Positions 1 to 7,341 of a DNA stretch of 64,000 nucleotides are shown piece after piece. Origin of the DNA: Moanibacter sp965226025 (GTDB lineage: Bacteria; Verrucomicrobiota; Verrucomicrobiia; Opitutales; UBA2987). A program made the position numbers and the translations under genes. The stretch covers positions 558,001 through 622,000 of the forward strand of contig CBDDCD010000003.1 of the NCBI GenBank assembly GCA_965226025.1, in the 5' to 3' direction. The notes beneath the pieces are model-generated. The model did no database searches. It saw only the letters and a program-made list of their open reading frames with translations, and was not told the DNA's origin. The first letter of the stretch is position 1; every line of letters starts with the position of its first letter.

Positions 1-20
1 CAGGAAAGGGTTCTTGAAAT

Positions 21-105
21 TGGTGCTCAGGAGGGGACTCGAACCCCTACACCTTTCGGCATACGCCCCTCAAGCGTACGTGTCTACCAATTCCACCACC
101 TGAGC
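21..105 (-). tRNA. tRNA-Leu (anticodon GAG)
   Basis: Read on the minus strand, the sequence folds as a class II tRNA. The acceptor stem GCTCAGG pairs with CCTGAGC, and ACCA follows it, so the CCA end is encoded. The anticodon stem TACGC/GCGTA encloses loop TTGAGGG, giving anticodon GAG, which reads CUC and CUU leucine codons. A variable arm and the T-loop motif GGTTCGAGTCC are present. The length of 85 nt including CCA fits tRNA-Leu. The molecule is transcribed away from the downstream 521-residue gene. Confidence 0.96.
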
Positions 106-279
106 GTCGCTATAACAGACTAGAAAACAAAACCGCATCGGATGCGGTTTTGAGATAGTCCGGGAATCTGTAAGATATCCGGACTAAATGGCAGAAGTTG
201 GACACTTTCAAGTGTTTATTTTGCGTAGACTTGATGCCACTGGAATCTTTAGTATCTCGGCTTCATTGAAGAGAAGGAG

Positions 280-1845
280 ATGGAGACAGAGGGTCCAGAA
301 GATAACGATATTGAGCAGTCTCTTGCTGAAGAAGCGGAAGAGAAAGATATGTCGGAGGAGATAGCGGGTGAAGGGGTCAATCTCAGTTCTCTCAAGGAAT
401 TGGAGATGGGTCCGGATTGGACTGCTCCGGGATACAAGGCGGGTCGATCCTTTGAGGGAAAGGGAGGATTTGAAAAGAGGCTGTCACCGTCTTCAAAGGG
501 TGCTCCACGTCGTGAGAGAGGAGAGTGGAAGAGGGCCCGAGAAAAGGGAAAGGATCGGGATCGGAGGGATCGAAGGAGTACTCGTGTAGAAGAGAGACGG
601 TATCCCTTAATCGATGAACTCGAGATAAGCTTCAATCCAGAGGAAAAGGCTTTTCGAGCATTAACGAGCGCAATTCGAGCAAATTGCAGAACCTATGAAC
701 TCTTTGAGATTGCCCGCCTTATACTGGACAAGCCGGAGCGCTTTGTCGTGCTTGTTCGTTTATTGAAGAAGGCGGAACCGGAGGAGCGAGGATTCTTTAT
801 TTCGGTTCCGGATGGCCTCCCTTTCGAGTCGGAAGCGGAAGTGACGGACTACGTACTGAGAAATTTTCTGGAGGATTTCTGCGAGGTTGAGTCGATCGAG
901 GTGGAACCGCCGACCGGGGAATTTCCCATGGTGAATCGCTGCAGTCTGACGCGGGAAATTATCGGGCCTCCAAATTACCATCGCTATCAGGAATTGGAGA
1001 GGGCGCACATCACTGACCGACTTTCCCATCTTTCATTGGAGGCGGCGCGGTCGAAAATCGAGTCGGTGAAGGATCCGGAGACGATTGAGAATTGGGTGCG
1101 AAAAATGACTCAGCAGACCCGTTACAAAATGAAGGTCCCGGTTGATGGAGAAACTGTCGCCCCGGTGTTCGAAAGTTTCGAGAGTGCACGCCACCACGTA
1201 TTGACCCACCAGAAACAACGTGTATTCAGGATCTCTGTGGCGGCAAAATTCGAGGGGCGCGGTCTTGAGAAGCTGCCCGAAGGAAGCAACCTGCGGCAAT
1301 GTGTCGCTCTCGCGCTGGAGGAACAGAGGCGCTTTCCGCTCGTAACCGCGAACCGTCTGCGAGGCCGTCTCAAGAGGATAAAATTCGACGTATACAAGAG
1401 GGGATCGAGGGGCATCTCCTATACATGTGCCGTGAATCGCAAAATCCGCTCGTCCGACGATACCTTTGCAAAACCGGTTCAGGAGTTGATCGAATTCATC
1501 CAAGATCATCCTCAGATCCGAGCAACGGATCTGCCGCGGGAAATGCAAGAATCGAAAGGGGCTACGGATGCTGAGGCGGGGGCGAAGGAGGAGGAGGGAG
1601 CCAGAGGATTCGGTCAGATTAAACAGGATCTACACTGGCTCGTAGCCGAGGGCTATGTAGTAGAGTACAGTGATGGAAGGCTCGCCGCTGCTCCTCGGCG
1701 ACCAGCCCCGAGGGAGAGCTCCCAATCAACGGATAAGGAGGCCGGAGAAGCTTCTCTGACGGGAGAAGAAGCCGAGACGGAAGAAACCAAGGGGAAAAAG
1801 GAGGATTTATCCGAAGGGAAGGAAGTCGAGGAACCAATCGATTGA
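280..1845 (+). CDS. Conserved-looking hypothetical protein with charged termini
   Basis: This is a protein of 521 residues that I do not recognise. Residues 1-110 are rich in Glu, Lys and Arg and are probably disordered. Residues 110-440 look like a folded core, and the part around 395-455 (two helices, then a short hairpin ending in VAEGYVVEYSDGR) has the look of a winged helix. The last 60 residues are again charged. There is no signal peptide or membrane segment. A purine-rich AGAAGGAG directly abuts the ATG, so the spacing is tight; the in-frame ATG 66 bases further on is an alternative start. The gene converges on tsaE and overlaps its end by 39 bases. A nucleic-acid-binding role is only a guess from the basic tail and the winged-helix look. 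Confidence 0.75.
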   Translation: METEGPEDNDIEQSLAEEAEEKDMSEEIAGEGVNLSSLKELEMGPDWTAPGYKAGRSFEGKGGFEKRLSPSSKGAPRRERGEWKRAREKGKDRDRRDRRSTRVEERRYPLIDELEISFNPEEKAFRALTSAIRANCRTYELFEIARLILDKPERFVVLVRLLKKAEPEERGFFISVPDGLPFESEAEVTDYVLRNFLEDFCEVESIEVEPPTGEFPMVNRCSLTREIIGPPNYHRYQELERAHITDRLSHLSLEAARSKIESVKDPETIENWVRKMTQQTRYKMKVPVDGETVAPVFESFESARHHVLTHQKQRVFRISVAAKFEGRGLEKLPEGSNLRQCVALALEEQRRFPLVTANRLRGRLKRIKFDVYKRGSRGISYTCAVNRKIRSSDDTFAKPVQELIEFIQDHPQIRATDLPREMQESKGATDAEAGAKEEEGARGFGQIKQDLHWLVAEGYVVEYSDGRLAAAPRRPAPRESSQSTDKEAGEASLTGEEAETEETKGKKEDLSEGKEVEEPID

Positions 1846-2295
1846 ATCCACGACGATGAGATGATGCTGGTCGTGGGTCAGGCGAAGTTTGATTCGGCAG
1901 GCGTTATCGGGAAGTCGATTTCCCAGGTTTTCCGGCCACTCAATGGCAAGGCAATAAGGGGACCGAATAATATCCTCCAGGAGTAGATCGTCATACTGGG
2001 ATGGATCCTGGATGCGAAAGGCGTCCAGATGGATCAGATTTCTCTGGCCGTTGTAGATTGAAATAATGTTGAACGTTGGGCTCGTTACCGGCCTTGCGAT
2101 CTTCCATCCCCGTGCCAAGCCACGCACAAAAGTGGTCTTTCCCGAACCCATTTCGCCATAGAGGGCGAGCACTGCGTCATCGGGAACAAAGCGTGAGAAA
2201 CCTCGAGCCAGATTTTCCGTCTCTTCGGCCGAGGTCGTTGTTACTCCTTGTAAGAGCTGTCGAGCAAGTATTGGGCTATCGGATCGGGGGGGCAT
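1807..2295 (-). CDS. tsaE: tRNA threonylcarbamoyladenosine biosynthesis ATPase TsaE
   Basis: TsaE is the small ATPase that works with TsaB and TsaD to make the t6A modification at position 37 of tRNAs reading ANN codons. The protein has 162 residues, the usual family size. The Walker A motif GEMGSGKT is at residues 47-54, and the family motifs HLDAFRI and IEWPENLG follow in the expected order in the second half. Its 3' end overlaps the converging 521-residue gene, and thiL lies 81 bases upstream on the same strand, so the two may be cotranscribed. The start fits the family, which usually has 25-45 residues before the P-loop. Confidence 0.93.
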   Translation of the reverse strand: MPPRSDSPILARQLLQGVTTTSAEETENLARGFSRFVPDDAVLALYGEMGSGKTTFVRGLARGWKIARPVTSPTFNIISIYNGQRNLIHLDAFRIQDPSQYDDLLLEDIIRSPYCLAIEWPENLGNRLPDNACRIKLRLTHDQHHLIVVDSIDWFLDFLPFG

Positions 2296-2376
2296 TTTTC
2301 ACTCTTAGCCTGGAAGTTTTCTAAGGTTCTGGCCCGGACAATCCACACACGTCGTTGCTCCAGGCTGTTTTGCTAT

Positions 2377-3348
2377 TTAGTACCAGGATTGGCCCGTCCC
2401 CTTGGAGATCGGCTCACCTGAATCGAGGTCGACAATTCGAGCGGAACGAGCACTGCTTTTCCCGCCGAGGATCACTCCAATCTTGGTGAGTTGAGTCTCG
2501 AACGATGACGACCATTCGGCGAAAAGACGATCGAGATCGGTTGGCGCAGCCACCGTGAAGAGGAGTTCATAATCCTCGCCGTCGTTGAGAGCGTGGTCGA
2601 GCTCAGTCTTTCCCGTTCGGCGGGACATCTCCCTCGCGTCTTCGCTGATCGGTAGAGAGCCGACTTGGATACCGGCCCGGAAATTTTCCGGCAAGAGAGG
2701 GGGGAGGTCTTTCATCAGTCCGTCCGTCACGTCAATCATGGACCGAACAAATTTCCGATCTGCCAACCACCGCCCCTCCTCGAGCCGAGGTCTGAAATGG
2801 ACGTGTTTCCCTCGAAAACTTCCGCCAAGAGTGCCTGTAACGAAGAGGTGATCGCGCTGGGATGCTCCCTTTCTGGTTAAGGGGCGCTCGGCGTATCCGC
2901 AGAGAGTAAGATAGCCTCCCAGGGTCTCCTTGGACTGAGAGAGATCACCTCCGAGGATGGCCACTTTCCACTCTTGCGCGGCCTGCGCAAGACCGGAGTA
3001 AAATCCCCTCAGCCAGTCCAGGCGAGTGTTTTCCGGTTGCACAAAACCAAGTACCCCATAGGACGGCGTACCCCCCATGGCGGCCAGGTCGCTCAAGTTG
3101 CGTTTCAGGAGTTTAGCGCCGGCATCGGTGGCCGAGGTTGAGCTGTCAAAATGCCAATTGTAGAAGAGTCCGTCAACGGTCATCAGATTACCCCTTATCT
3201 GATCTGGAGGAAGGACGGCGCAGTCGTCTCCGATTCCAAAAGGCTCCTCCGGCGATACAGGGCCAAGCCACTCCCGAATTTGAATGAGAAGGTTCTCTTC
3301 ACCTAGGCTGCCAACGGATTCTTGCCTGTTGTCGGTGAATGGATTCAT
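2377..3348 (-). CDS. thiL: Thiamine-monophosphate kinase
   Basis: ThiL phosphorylates thiamine monophosphate to the active cofactor thiamine diphosphate using ATP. The 323 residues match family length. The N-terminal metal/ATP motif GIGDDCAVL lies near residue 40, the DVTDGL motif near 210 and GEDYELLF near 255, in family order. The protein belongs to the AIR synthase-like fold and is cytoplasmic. No other thiamine gene is nearby, so the gene is probably constitutive or shares a transcript with tsaE. A half copy of the CTAG palindrome lies directly upstream. Confidence 0.94.
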   Translation of the reverse strand: MNPFTDNRQESVGSLGEENLLIQIREWLGPVSPEEPFGIGDDCAVLPPDQIRGNLMTVDGLFYNWHFDSSTSATDAGAKLLKRNLSDLAAMGGTPSYGVLGFVQPENTRLDWLRGFYSGLAQAAQEWKVAILGGDLSQSKETLGGYLTLCGYAERPLTRKGASQRDHLFVTGTLGGSFRGKHVHFRPRLEEGRWLADRKFVRSMIDVTDGLMKDLPPLLPENFRAGIQVGSLPISEDAREMSRRTGKTELDHALNDGEDYELLFTVAAPTDLDRLFAEWSSSFETQLTKIGVILGGKSSARSARIVDLDSGEPISKGTGQSWY

Positions 3349-3369
3349 TTGATACAGGGAACTGTTTAC

Positions 3370-3391
3370 AAAGTCCGACAGCTTCCTAGGG
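3370..3391. repeat. Half copy of the CTAG palindromic element
   Basis: The sequence AAGTCCGACAGCTTCCTAGG is one arm of the dispersed element whose full copies read CTAGGAATCTGTCGG ... CCGACAGATTCCTAG. No matching left arm is seen. The CTAG edge contains the stop codon of the CPBP protease gene (3386-3388). Confidence 0.6.
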
Positions 3392-4252
3392 GAGCGAAAA
3401 AATGAGGATGACCGAGTTCAAATTAAAGATCGCATGCATCAAAATTGGAACTTTCAAATTCCCCGAAATCTCGTAGCTCAGACAGAGGAAAATTCCGAGG
3501 ACGATGAGTGGGAAAAAGCTGGTGAGGTTGAAGTGAATGGTTGCGAATGCTCCAGCGCTGATGAGAGCGGCCGCGGCCCTCCTGATTCGGAACTTCAGGA
3601 AACGATAGAGGGAACCTCGAAAAATCAGCTCCTCGACAATGGGGGCGCCGACTACGGCCAGTAGGGCCATCAGAATCATGGTAAGGGGTGATTGCGCATT
3701 CCGCATACTGACGACGACATTTTGTGGTTGGGTAGTAAAATCGATGCCGGAGTTCTGGAGGAAGGTGAGGAGTATCTGCCAGTAGTAGGAGGTCAGGGCG
3801 ACGGCGGGAAAAGACGCAAGAAATACGAATAAGGCGGTTGGGGCGGCGCGGGTAAGAGGGAGTGGCCGGCAGTTAATCTTTTCAAGAAAGAGCTGGGGTT
3901 GGGTTCTCCGAATGTAACCGTAGACAGAGATCAACCCAAGTTGCATGGCAAGGCCGGCGACGACGATGCGCCATGTTTGACCTTCCGAATCCTCTGCTTC
4001 AGGTGGCCCAAAGAACTGACTCAGGAGCAGTTGCAGGATAAAGACGGGAAAAAACATGAGCCAGAATATCAGGCCGAAGTCCGTCCACCTGACGCTCCAT
4101 TCCGAAAGGCGGGCCGTCGATTGCCGTAGAGTCGAGGTGCGAAGTCTATGAAATAGGATAATTAGGCAGGATATCCCGCTTCCAATAAGGAGCAGCAGGT
4201 AAACCTGCAGCCACACTGGAGTCTGGGTCTCTTCAAGTCCGAATTCAGTCAT
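3386..4252 (-). CDS. CPBP family intramembrane glutamic protease
   Basis: The protein has 288 residues and about seven to eight hydrophobic membrane segments. The family's motif 1 EELIFRG is near residue 210, motif 2 FATIHFN near 242, and a C-terminal MHAIFNLNS element completes the active site, so the glutamates and histidines expected for the Rce1/CPBP (Abi) fold are present. Members cleave CAAX-type prenylated proteins in eukaryotes; in bacteria they are tied to peptide processing or bacteriocin immunity, and the substrate here is unknown. The stop codon TAG lies inside a palindromic repeat arm, and an AGCCCGCTTTT-type palindrome lies just upstream of the start. Confidence 0.88.
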   Translation of the reverse strand: MTEFGLEETQTPVWLQVYLLLLIGSGISCLIILFHRLRTSTLRQSTARLSEWSVRWTDFGLIFWLMFFPVFILQLLLSQFFGPPEAEDSEGQTWRIVVAGLAMQLGLISVYGYIRRTQPQLFLEKINCRPLPLTRAAPTALFVFLASFPAVALTSYYWQILLTFLQNSGIDFTTQPQNVVVSMRNAQSPLTMILMALLAVVGAPIVEELIFRGSLYRFLKFRIRRAAAALISAGAFATIHFNLTSFFPLIVLGIFLCLSYEISGNLKVPILMHAIFNLNSVILIFSLP

Positions 4253-4255
4253 CCC

Positions 4256-4346
4256 AGCCCGCTTTTCTCACAAATTTCCGTCCAGCCGTTCACAGCACAA
4301 TCTCCCTTTCGCCGTTCGATTACTATTCGGCCGCAAAAACCGGGCT
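4256..4346. repeat. AGCCCGCTTTT-family palindromic repeat
   Basis: The left arm is AGCCCGCTTTTCTCACAAAT and the right arm ends in GCAAAAACCGGGCT; the ends are complementary with mismatches. The same family occurs at 31762-31857 and as a left half at 25946. It lies between the CPBP protease and the element at the end of pyrC. Confidence 0.65.
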
Positions 4347-4413
4347 ACGGATCCGTCGGACTTTGTAAATGGATTGCTGTGCAAGTGCCGGATCTCATCC
4401 GACAGACTCCTAG
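4345..4413. repeat. Degenerate CTAG palindromic element at the pyrC 3' end
   Basis: The left arm CGGATCCGTCGGACTTTG and the right arm ATCCGACAGACTCCTAG are inverted copies. The right edge CTAG contains the stop codon of pyrC (4410-4412). The hairpin may serve as transcript end for the pyr operon. Confidence 0.65.
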
Positions 4414-5720
4414 AAAGATTTCGAGGAGGGGAGAATCTCCTCGCCATTCCAAACTACGCTTCCCCTCACTATGGTGTATTTGATCCTTGCGAGAAGCTTT
4501 TCGCCGATCCACGGGGAGTTTTCCGAATTGCTCATGAGGGATTCCGGTCTGCATATCCATTCCTCCTTCGGGTCGAAGAGAGCTATATCGGCTTCGCTCC
4601 CAGGGGATAGCGTTCCCCGGTCGATTTTCAAGATGTCGGCGGGCTTATTTGTAAGGAGAGAAATGAGAAAGGGCAGATCGCAATGGCCTCCTTCAACGAG
4701 TGTGCGTAGGGAGACGGAGAGAGCCGTCTCCAACCCGATGATACCGAAGGGGGCGTAGTCAAATTCCTTGTCCTTTTCGTAGTCGGTATGCGGGGCGTGA
4801 TCGGTCGCAATACAGTCGATGGTTCCATCCAGAGTGGCGCTGAGCAGGGCTTGACGGTCCTGTTCAATGCGCAGGGGCGGATTCATCTTGAGATTGGTGT
4901 CGTAGGTATTGAGATCGGCGTCTGTCAATGAGAGGTGGTGCGGTGTGGCTTCGGCCGTGATACGAATGCCGCGTTGTTTGGCGCGTCGGATCAGATCGAT
5001 CGAGTAGGCCGATGTGATGTGCTGGAGGTGGATATGGGCGCCTGAATAGGAAGAGAGGATGACGTTTCGGGAAACGATGATATCTTCAGCTGCATTCGGC
5101 CAACCGCGTAGGCCGAGTCGGAGGGACCATTCTCCTTCGTTGATGACCGCGTCTTCGGTCAGATCGTAGTCCTGGCAGTGGTCGAATACGGGAAGGTCAA
5201 ACATATGGGCGTATTCAAGGGCTCGCCGCATGATCTCATTATTCTGAACGCACATTCCGTCGTCGGTAATGGCCACGACTCCCGCCCTCTTGAGGGATCC
5301 GGTGGGTGCAAGTGTTTTACCCTGCATCCCGACTGTGATGCAACCTGTGGGTAGAACATTGACGACTGCATCGCGCCGTACCGCGTCATTGATGTATTGA
5401 ATAGTCCCTGCATTGTCTGCGGGCGGTTCGGTATTCGGCATGCAGACGATCGTTGTGAACCCGCCCGCCGCTGCCGCGCGGGTGCCGGAGGCGATGGTTT
5501 CTTTGTGCGTCCCGCCCGGTTCCCGCAGGTGAACATGAATATCAACGAGCCCGGGGCAGACGACCAAATCGGCGGCTTCGATGGTTTCGGCCGATTCCTC
5601 CTCGCTGCTTGACAGTTGGGCAACGATCTTTCCTTTGGCTACGAAAATGTCACCAATTTCGTCACGATCATTGGAGGGATCGATGATTCTACCGCCTTTG
5701 ATCCGTAGGAAATCGCTCAT
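4410..5720 (-). CDS. pyrC: Dihydroorotase (class I/III, PyrC)
   Basis: The enzyme cyclises carbamoyl-aspartate to dihydroorotate, step three of de novo pyrimidine synthesis. From the chosen ATG the protein has 436 residues. The zinc site DIHVHLRE is at residues 60-67, a DHCQDYDL segment carries a further metal-ligand histidine, and ATDHAPH with the catalytic aspartate is in the last third. The open frame extends further upstream, but this ATG overlaps the pyrB stop in an ATGA, which is the expected operon junction, and it precedes the family-like start SDFLRIKGGRI. It is the third gene of pyrR-pyrB-pyrC. Confidence 0.95.
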   Translation of the reverse strand: MSDFLRIKGGRIIDPSNDRDEIGDIFVAKGKIVAQLSSSEEESAETIEAADLVVCPGLVDIHVHLREPGGTHKETIASGTRAAAAGGFTTIVCMPNTEPPADNAGTIQYINDAVRRDAVVNVLPTGCITVGMQGKTLAPTGSLKRAGVVAITDDGMCVQNNEIMRRALEYAHMFDLPVFDHCQDYDLTEDAVINEGEWSLRLGLRGWPNAAEDIIVSRNVILSSYSGAHIHLQHITSAYSIDLIRRAKQRGIRITAEATPHHLSLTDADLNTYDTNLKMNPPLRIEQDRQALLSATLDGTIDCIATDHAPHTDYEKDKEFDYAPFGIIGLETALSVSLRTLVEGGHCDLPFLISLLTNKPADILKIDRGTLSPGSEADIALFDPKEEWICRPESLMSNSENSPWIGEKLLARIKYTIVRGSVVWNGEEILPSSKSF

Positions 5721-6679
5721 ATCGCCCTGGCGGCAGTCTTGTTTGCTTTGGTGCTGGAGCAGAGGAGTAGGACGGCCATGCGGCAAACGATGCCGTTGGT
5801 CACTTGAGTCAGGATTACGGAGTCTTCCGAATCGGCCAGAGCGGAGTCGATTTCGACACCCCGATTGACTGGACCCGGGTGCATGATTACGGCCCCCGGC
5901 TTCAACCATGATGCGCGGGCCTGGTTCAGGCCAAACATGCTGGTATATTCCCCCAGAGACGGAAAATGAGTGGAGGTCTGTCTTTCATGCTGGATTCTCA
6001 GGAGCATGACCGCATCGGCGTCTGCAAGTGCTTCTTTCAGATTGTGCGAGACCTCGACTCCAAGGCAGCGAAAGGATTCCGGAACCAGGGTGGAGGGTCC
6101 TACTAAAGTGACTTTCGCGCCCAATTTCTGCAGGGCCCAGATGTTCGATCGTGCGACTCGGCTGAAGAGAATGTCTCCCAGAATGGTCACCTTTTTCCCC
6201 GAAAATTCCCCGTTCCAGCGCTCCCGCAAAGTAAAACAGTCCAATAAGGCTTGGGTCGGGTGCTCGTGAGAGCCGTCCCCGGCATTGATGACGGGAATAT
6301 CGACAATCCGGCTGAGGTAGTAGGGAGAACCGGCCGCTGAATGCCGGATGACCAGTATATCGGCATTCAAGGCGACGACATTTCTGGCTGTGTCCTTGAG
6401 CGTTTCTCCTTTGACCAGGCTGCTGGCGTCTCCCATTACCGAAACCACATCGGCACTCAATCGTTTGGCCGCGATTTCAAAAGCAATTCGTGTGCGGGTA
6501 CTCGGCTCCATGAACAGATTGACAATGGTCTTTCCACGGAGCGGAGGGAGTTTCTTCTGGGTCCGGCCGAGGGTCTGTTTGAAGGAGGACGCTGTTTGAA
6601 ATATCACCTCCAATTCCTGACGAGAGAGATCCTCGATGGTAATCAGGTCTTTGCGCCGCCAGCTGCCGTCCACTTTCAT
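5717..6679 (-). CDS. pyrB: Aspartate carbamoyltransferase catalytic subunit
   Basis: PyrB joins carbamoyl phosphate and aspartate to N-carbamoyl-L-aspartate. The protein has 320 residues, typical for the catalytic chain. The carbamoyl-phosphate loop STRTR is at residues 60-64, HPTQALLD is near 140, and MHPGPVNRGVEI near 265. It overlaps pyrR by four bases upstream (ATGA) and pyrC by four bases downstream, so the three genes are translationally coupled. No regulatory pyrI is present, and PyrR at the head of the operon suggests control at RNA level instead. Confidence 0.96.
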   Translation of the reverse strand: MKVDGSWRRKDLITIEDLSRQELEVIFQTASSFKQTLGRTQKKLPPLRGKTIVNLFMEPSTRTRIAFEIAAKRLSADVVSVMGDASSLVKGETLKDTARNVVALNADILVIRHSAAGSPYYLSRIVDIPVINAGDGSHEHPTQALLDCFTLRERWNGEFSGKKVTILGDILFSRVARSNIWALQKLGAKVTLVGPSTLVPESFRCLGVEVSHNLKEALADADAVMLLRIQHERQTSTHFPSLGEYTSMFGLNQARASWLKPGAVIMHPGPVNRGVEIDSALADSEDSVILTQVTNGIVCRMAVLLLCSSTKANKTAARAI

Positions 6680-7212
6680 CCGTCGAAGATCGTGAGAGAA
6701 TTCTCCATGTCGTTCTCAGGGTTCATGTGGACCTCAACCTTCTGCTCGGGCTTGGTCGTCTCCTCGAAGCCGAGATAGTCGGGCTGAATCGGCAGGCGGC
6801 GATTTCCGCGGTCACAGAGGATAGCGAGCTCGACCATGGCGGGGCGCCCCATATCGAAAATCTCGTTGATAGCAGCGCGAACACTTCGTCCGGTGAAGAT
6901 AACGTCGTCGGCGAGGATGATTGTGGACCCTTCGATGTCGAGTGGTATCAATGTGGGGTTGGTGGATCTGGGTATTGGTTTTTGCCCAATGTCGTCGCGG
7001 TGAAATGAGATGTTAACGGTGCCGCAGGCAACACTCCGGCCGAGAGCGGACTCGAGGCGATTGGCCAGGATGCGGCTGAAGGGGATGCCGCCATCGGCGA
7101 TGCCTACAACGAGGAGATTTTCGGTATTCCGGTGTTGATCGCAGAGAGATTCGACGATGCGCTCGGTGGCCTTTCTCAGTTGCTCGCTTGCGATTCTTTT
7201 AACTTCCCTCAT
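6676..7212 (-). CDS. pyrR: Bifunctional pyr operon regulator / uracil phosphoribosyltransferase
   Basis: PyrR binds pyr mRNA in response to UMP and can also make UMP from uracil and PRPP. From this ATG the protein has 179 residues, as usual for the family. The PRPP-binding loop ILADDVIFTGRSVRAAI is intact. The frame stays open back to 7290, but that part runs into a palindromic repeat and adds sequence unlike PyrR, so the internal ATG, preceded by AGGACT, is preferred. It leads pyrB and pyrC. The classical anti-antiterminator leader could not be made out because the repeat element occupies the leader position. Confidence 0.92.
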   Translation of the reverse strand: MREVKRIASEQLRKATERIVESLCDQHRNTENLLVVGIADGGIPFSRILANRLESALGRSVACGTVNISFHRDDIGQKPIPRSTNPTLIPLDIEGSTIILADDVIFTGRSVRAAINEIFDMGRPAMVELAILCDRGNRRLPIQPDYLGFEETTKPEQKVEVHMNPENDMENSLTIFDG

Positions 7213-7250
7213 GGAGTCCTGAGTGAAATCTATTAGGCGGAAACTGTGAG

Positions 7251-7319
7251 CTAAGAGTCTGTCGGAATTTGTGCTTCGAATGCTGTGCAAATACGAGTGT
7301 TCTTCCGACAGCCCCTTAG
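7251..7319. repeat. CTAG-type palindromic element upstream of pyrR
   Basis: The left arm CTAAGAGTCTGTCGGAA and the right arm TTCCGACAGCCCCTTAG are complementary with two mismatches. The arms enclose about 35 bases. It is a diverged full copy of the dispersed CTAGGAATCTGTCGG family, and it separates the nuclease-helicase gene from pyrR. Confidence 0.75.
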
Positions 7320-7341
7320 CAATAAGAAAATGAAACCTAGA

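Noticed and set aside
129..152. Hairpin CAAAACCGCA...TGCGGTTTTG as a tRNA-Leu terminator
   Set aside because: It lies on the 5' side of the tRNA, which is transcribed leftwards, and the loop is too short. It could end another transcript, but nothing supports that.
1033..1548. Long open frame on the minus strand inside the 521-residue gene
   Set aside because: No domain, no ribosome site, and it is fully inside the better supported plus-strand gene.
7213..7290. Upstream start of pyrR
   Set aside because: The added residues come from the palindromic element and do not resemble PyrR; the shorter form has family length.
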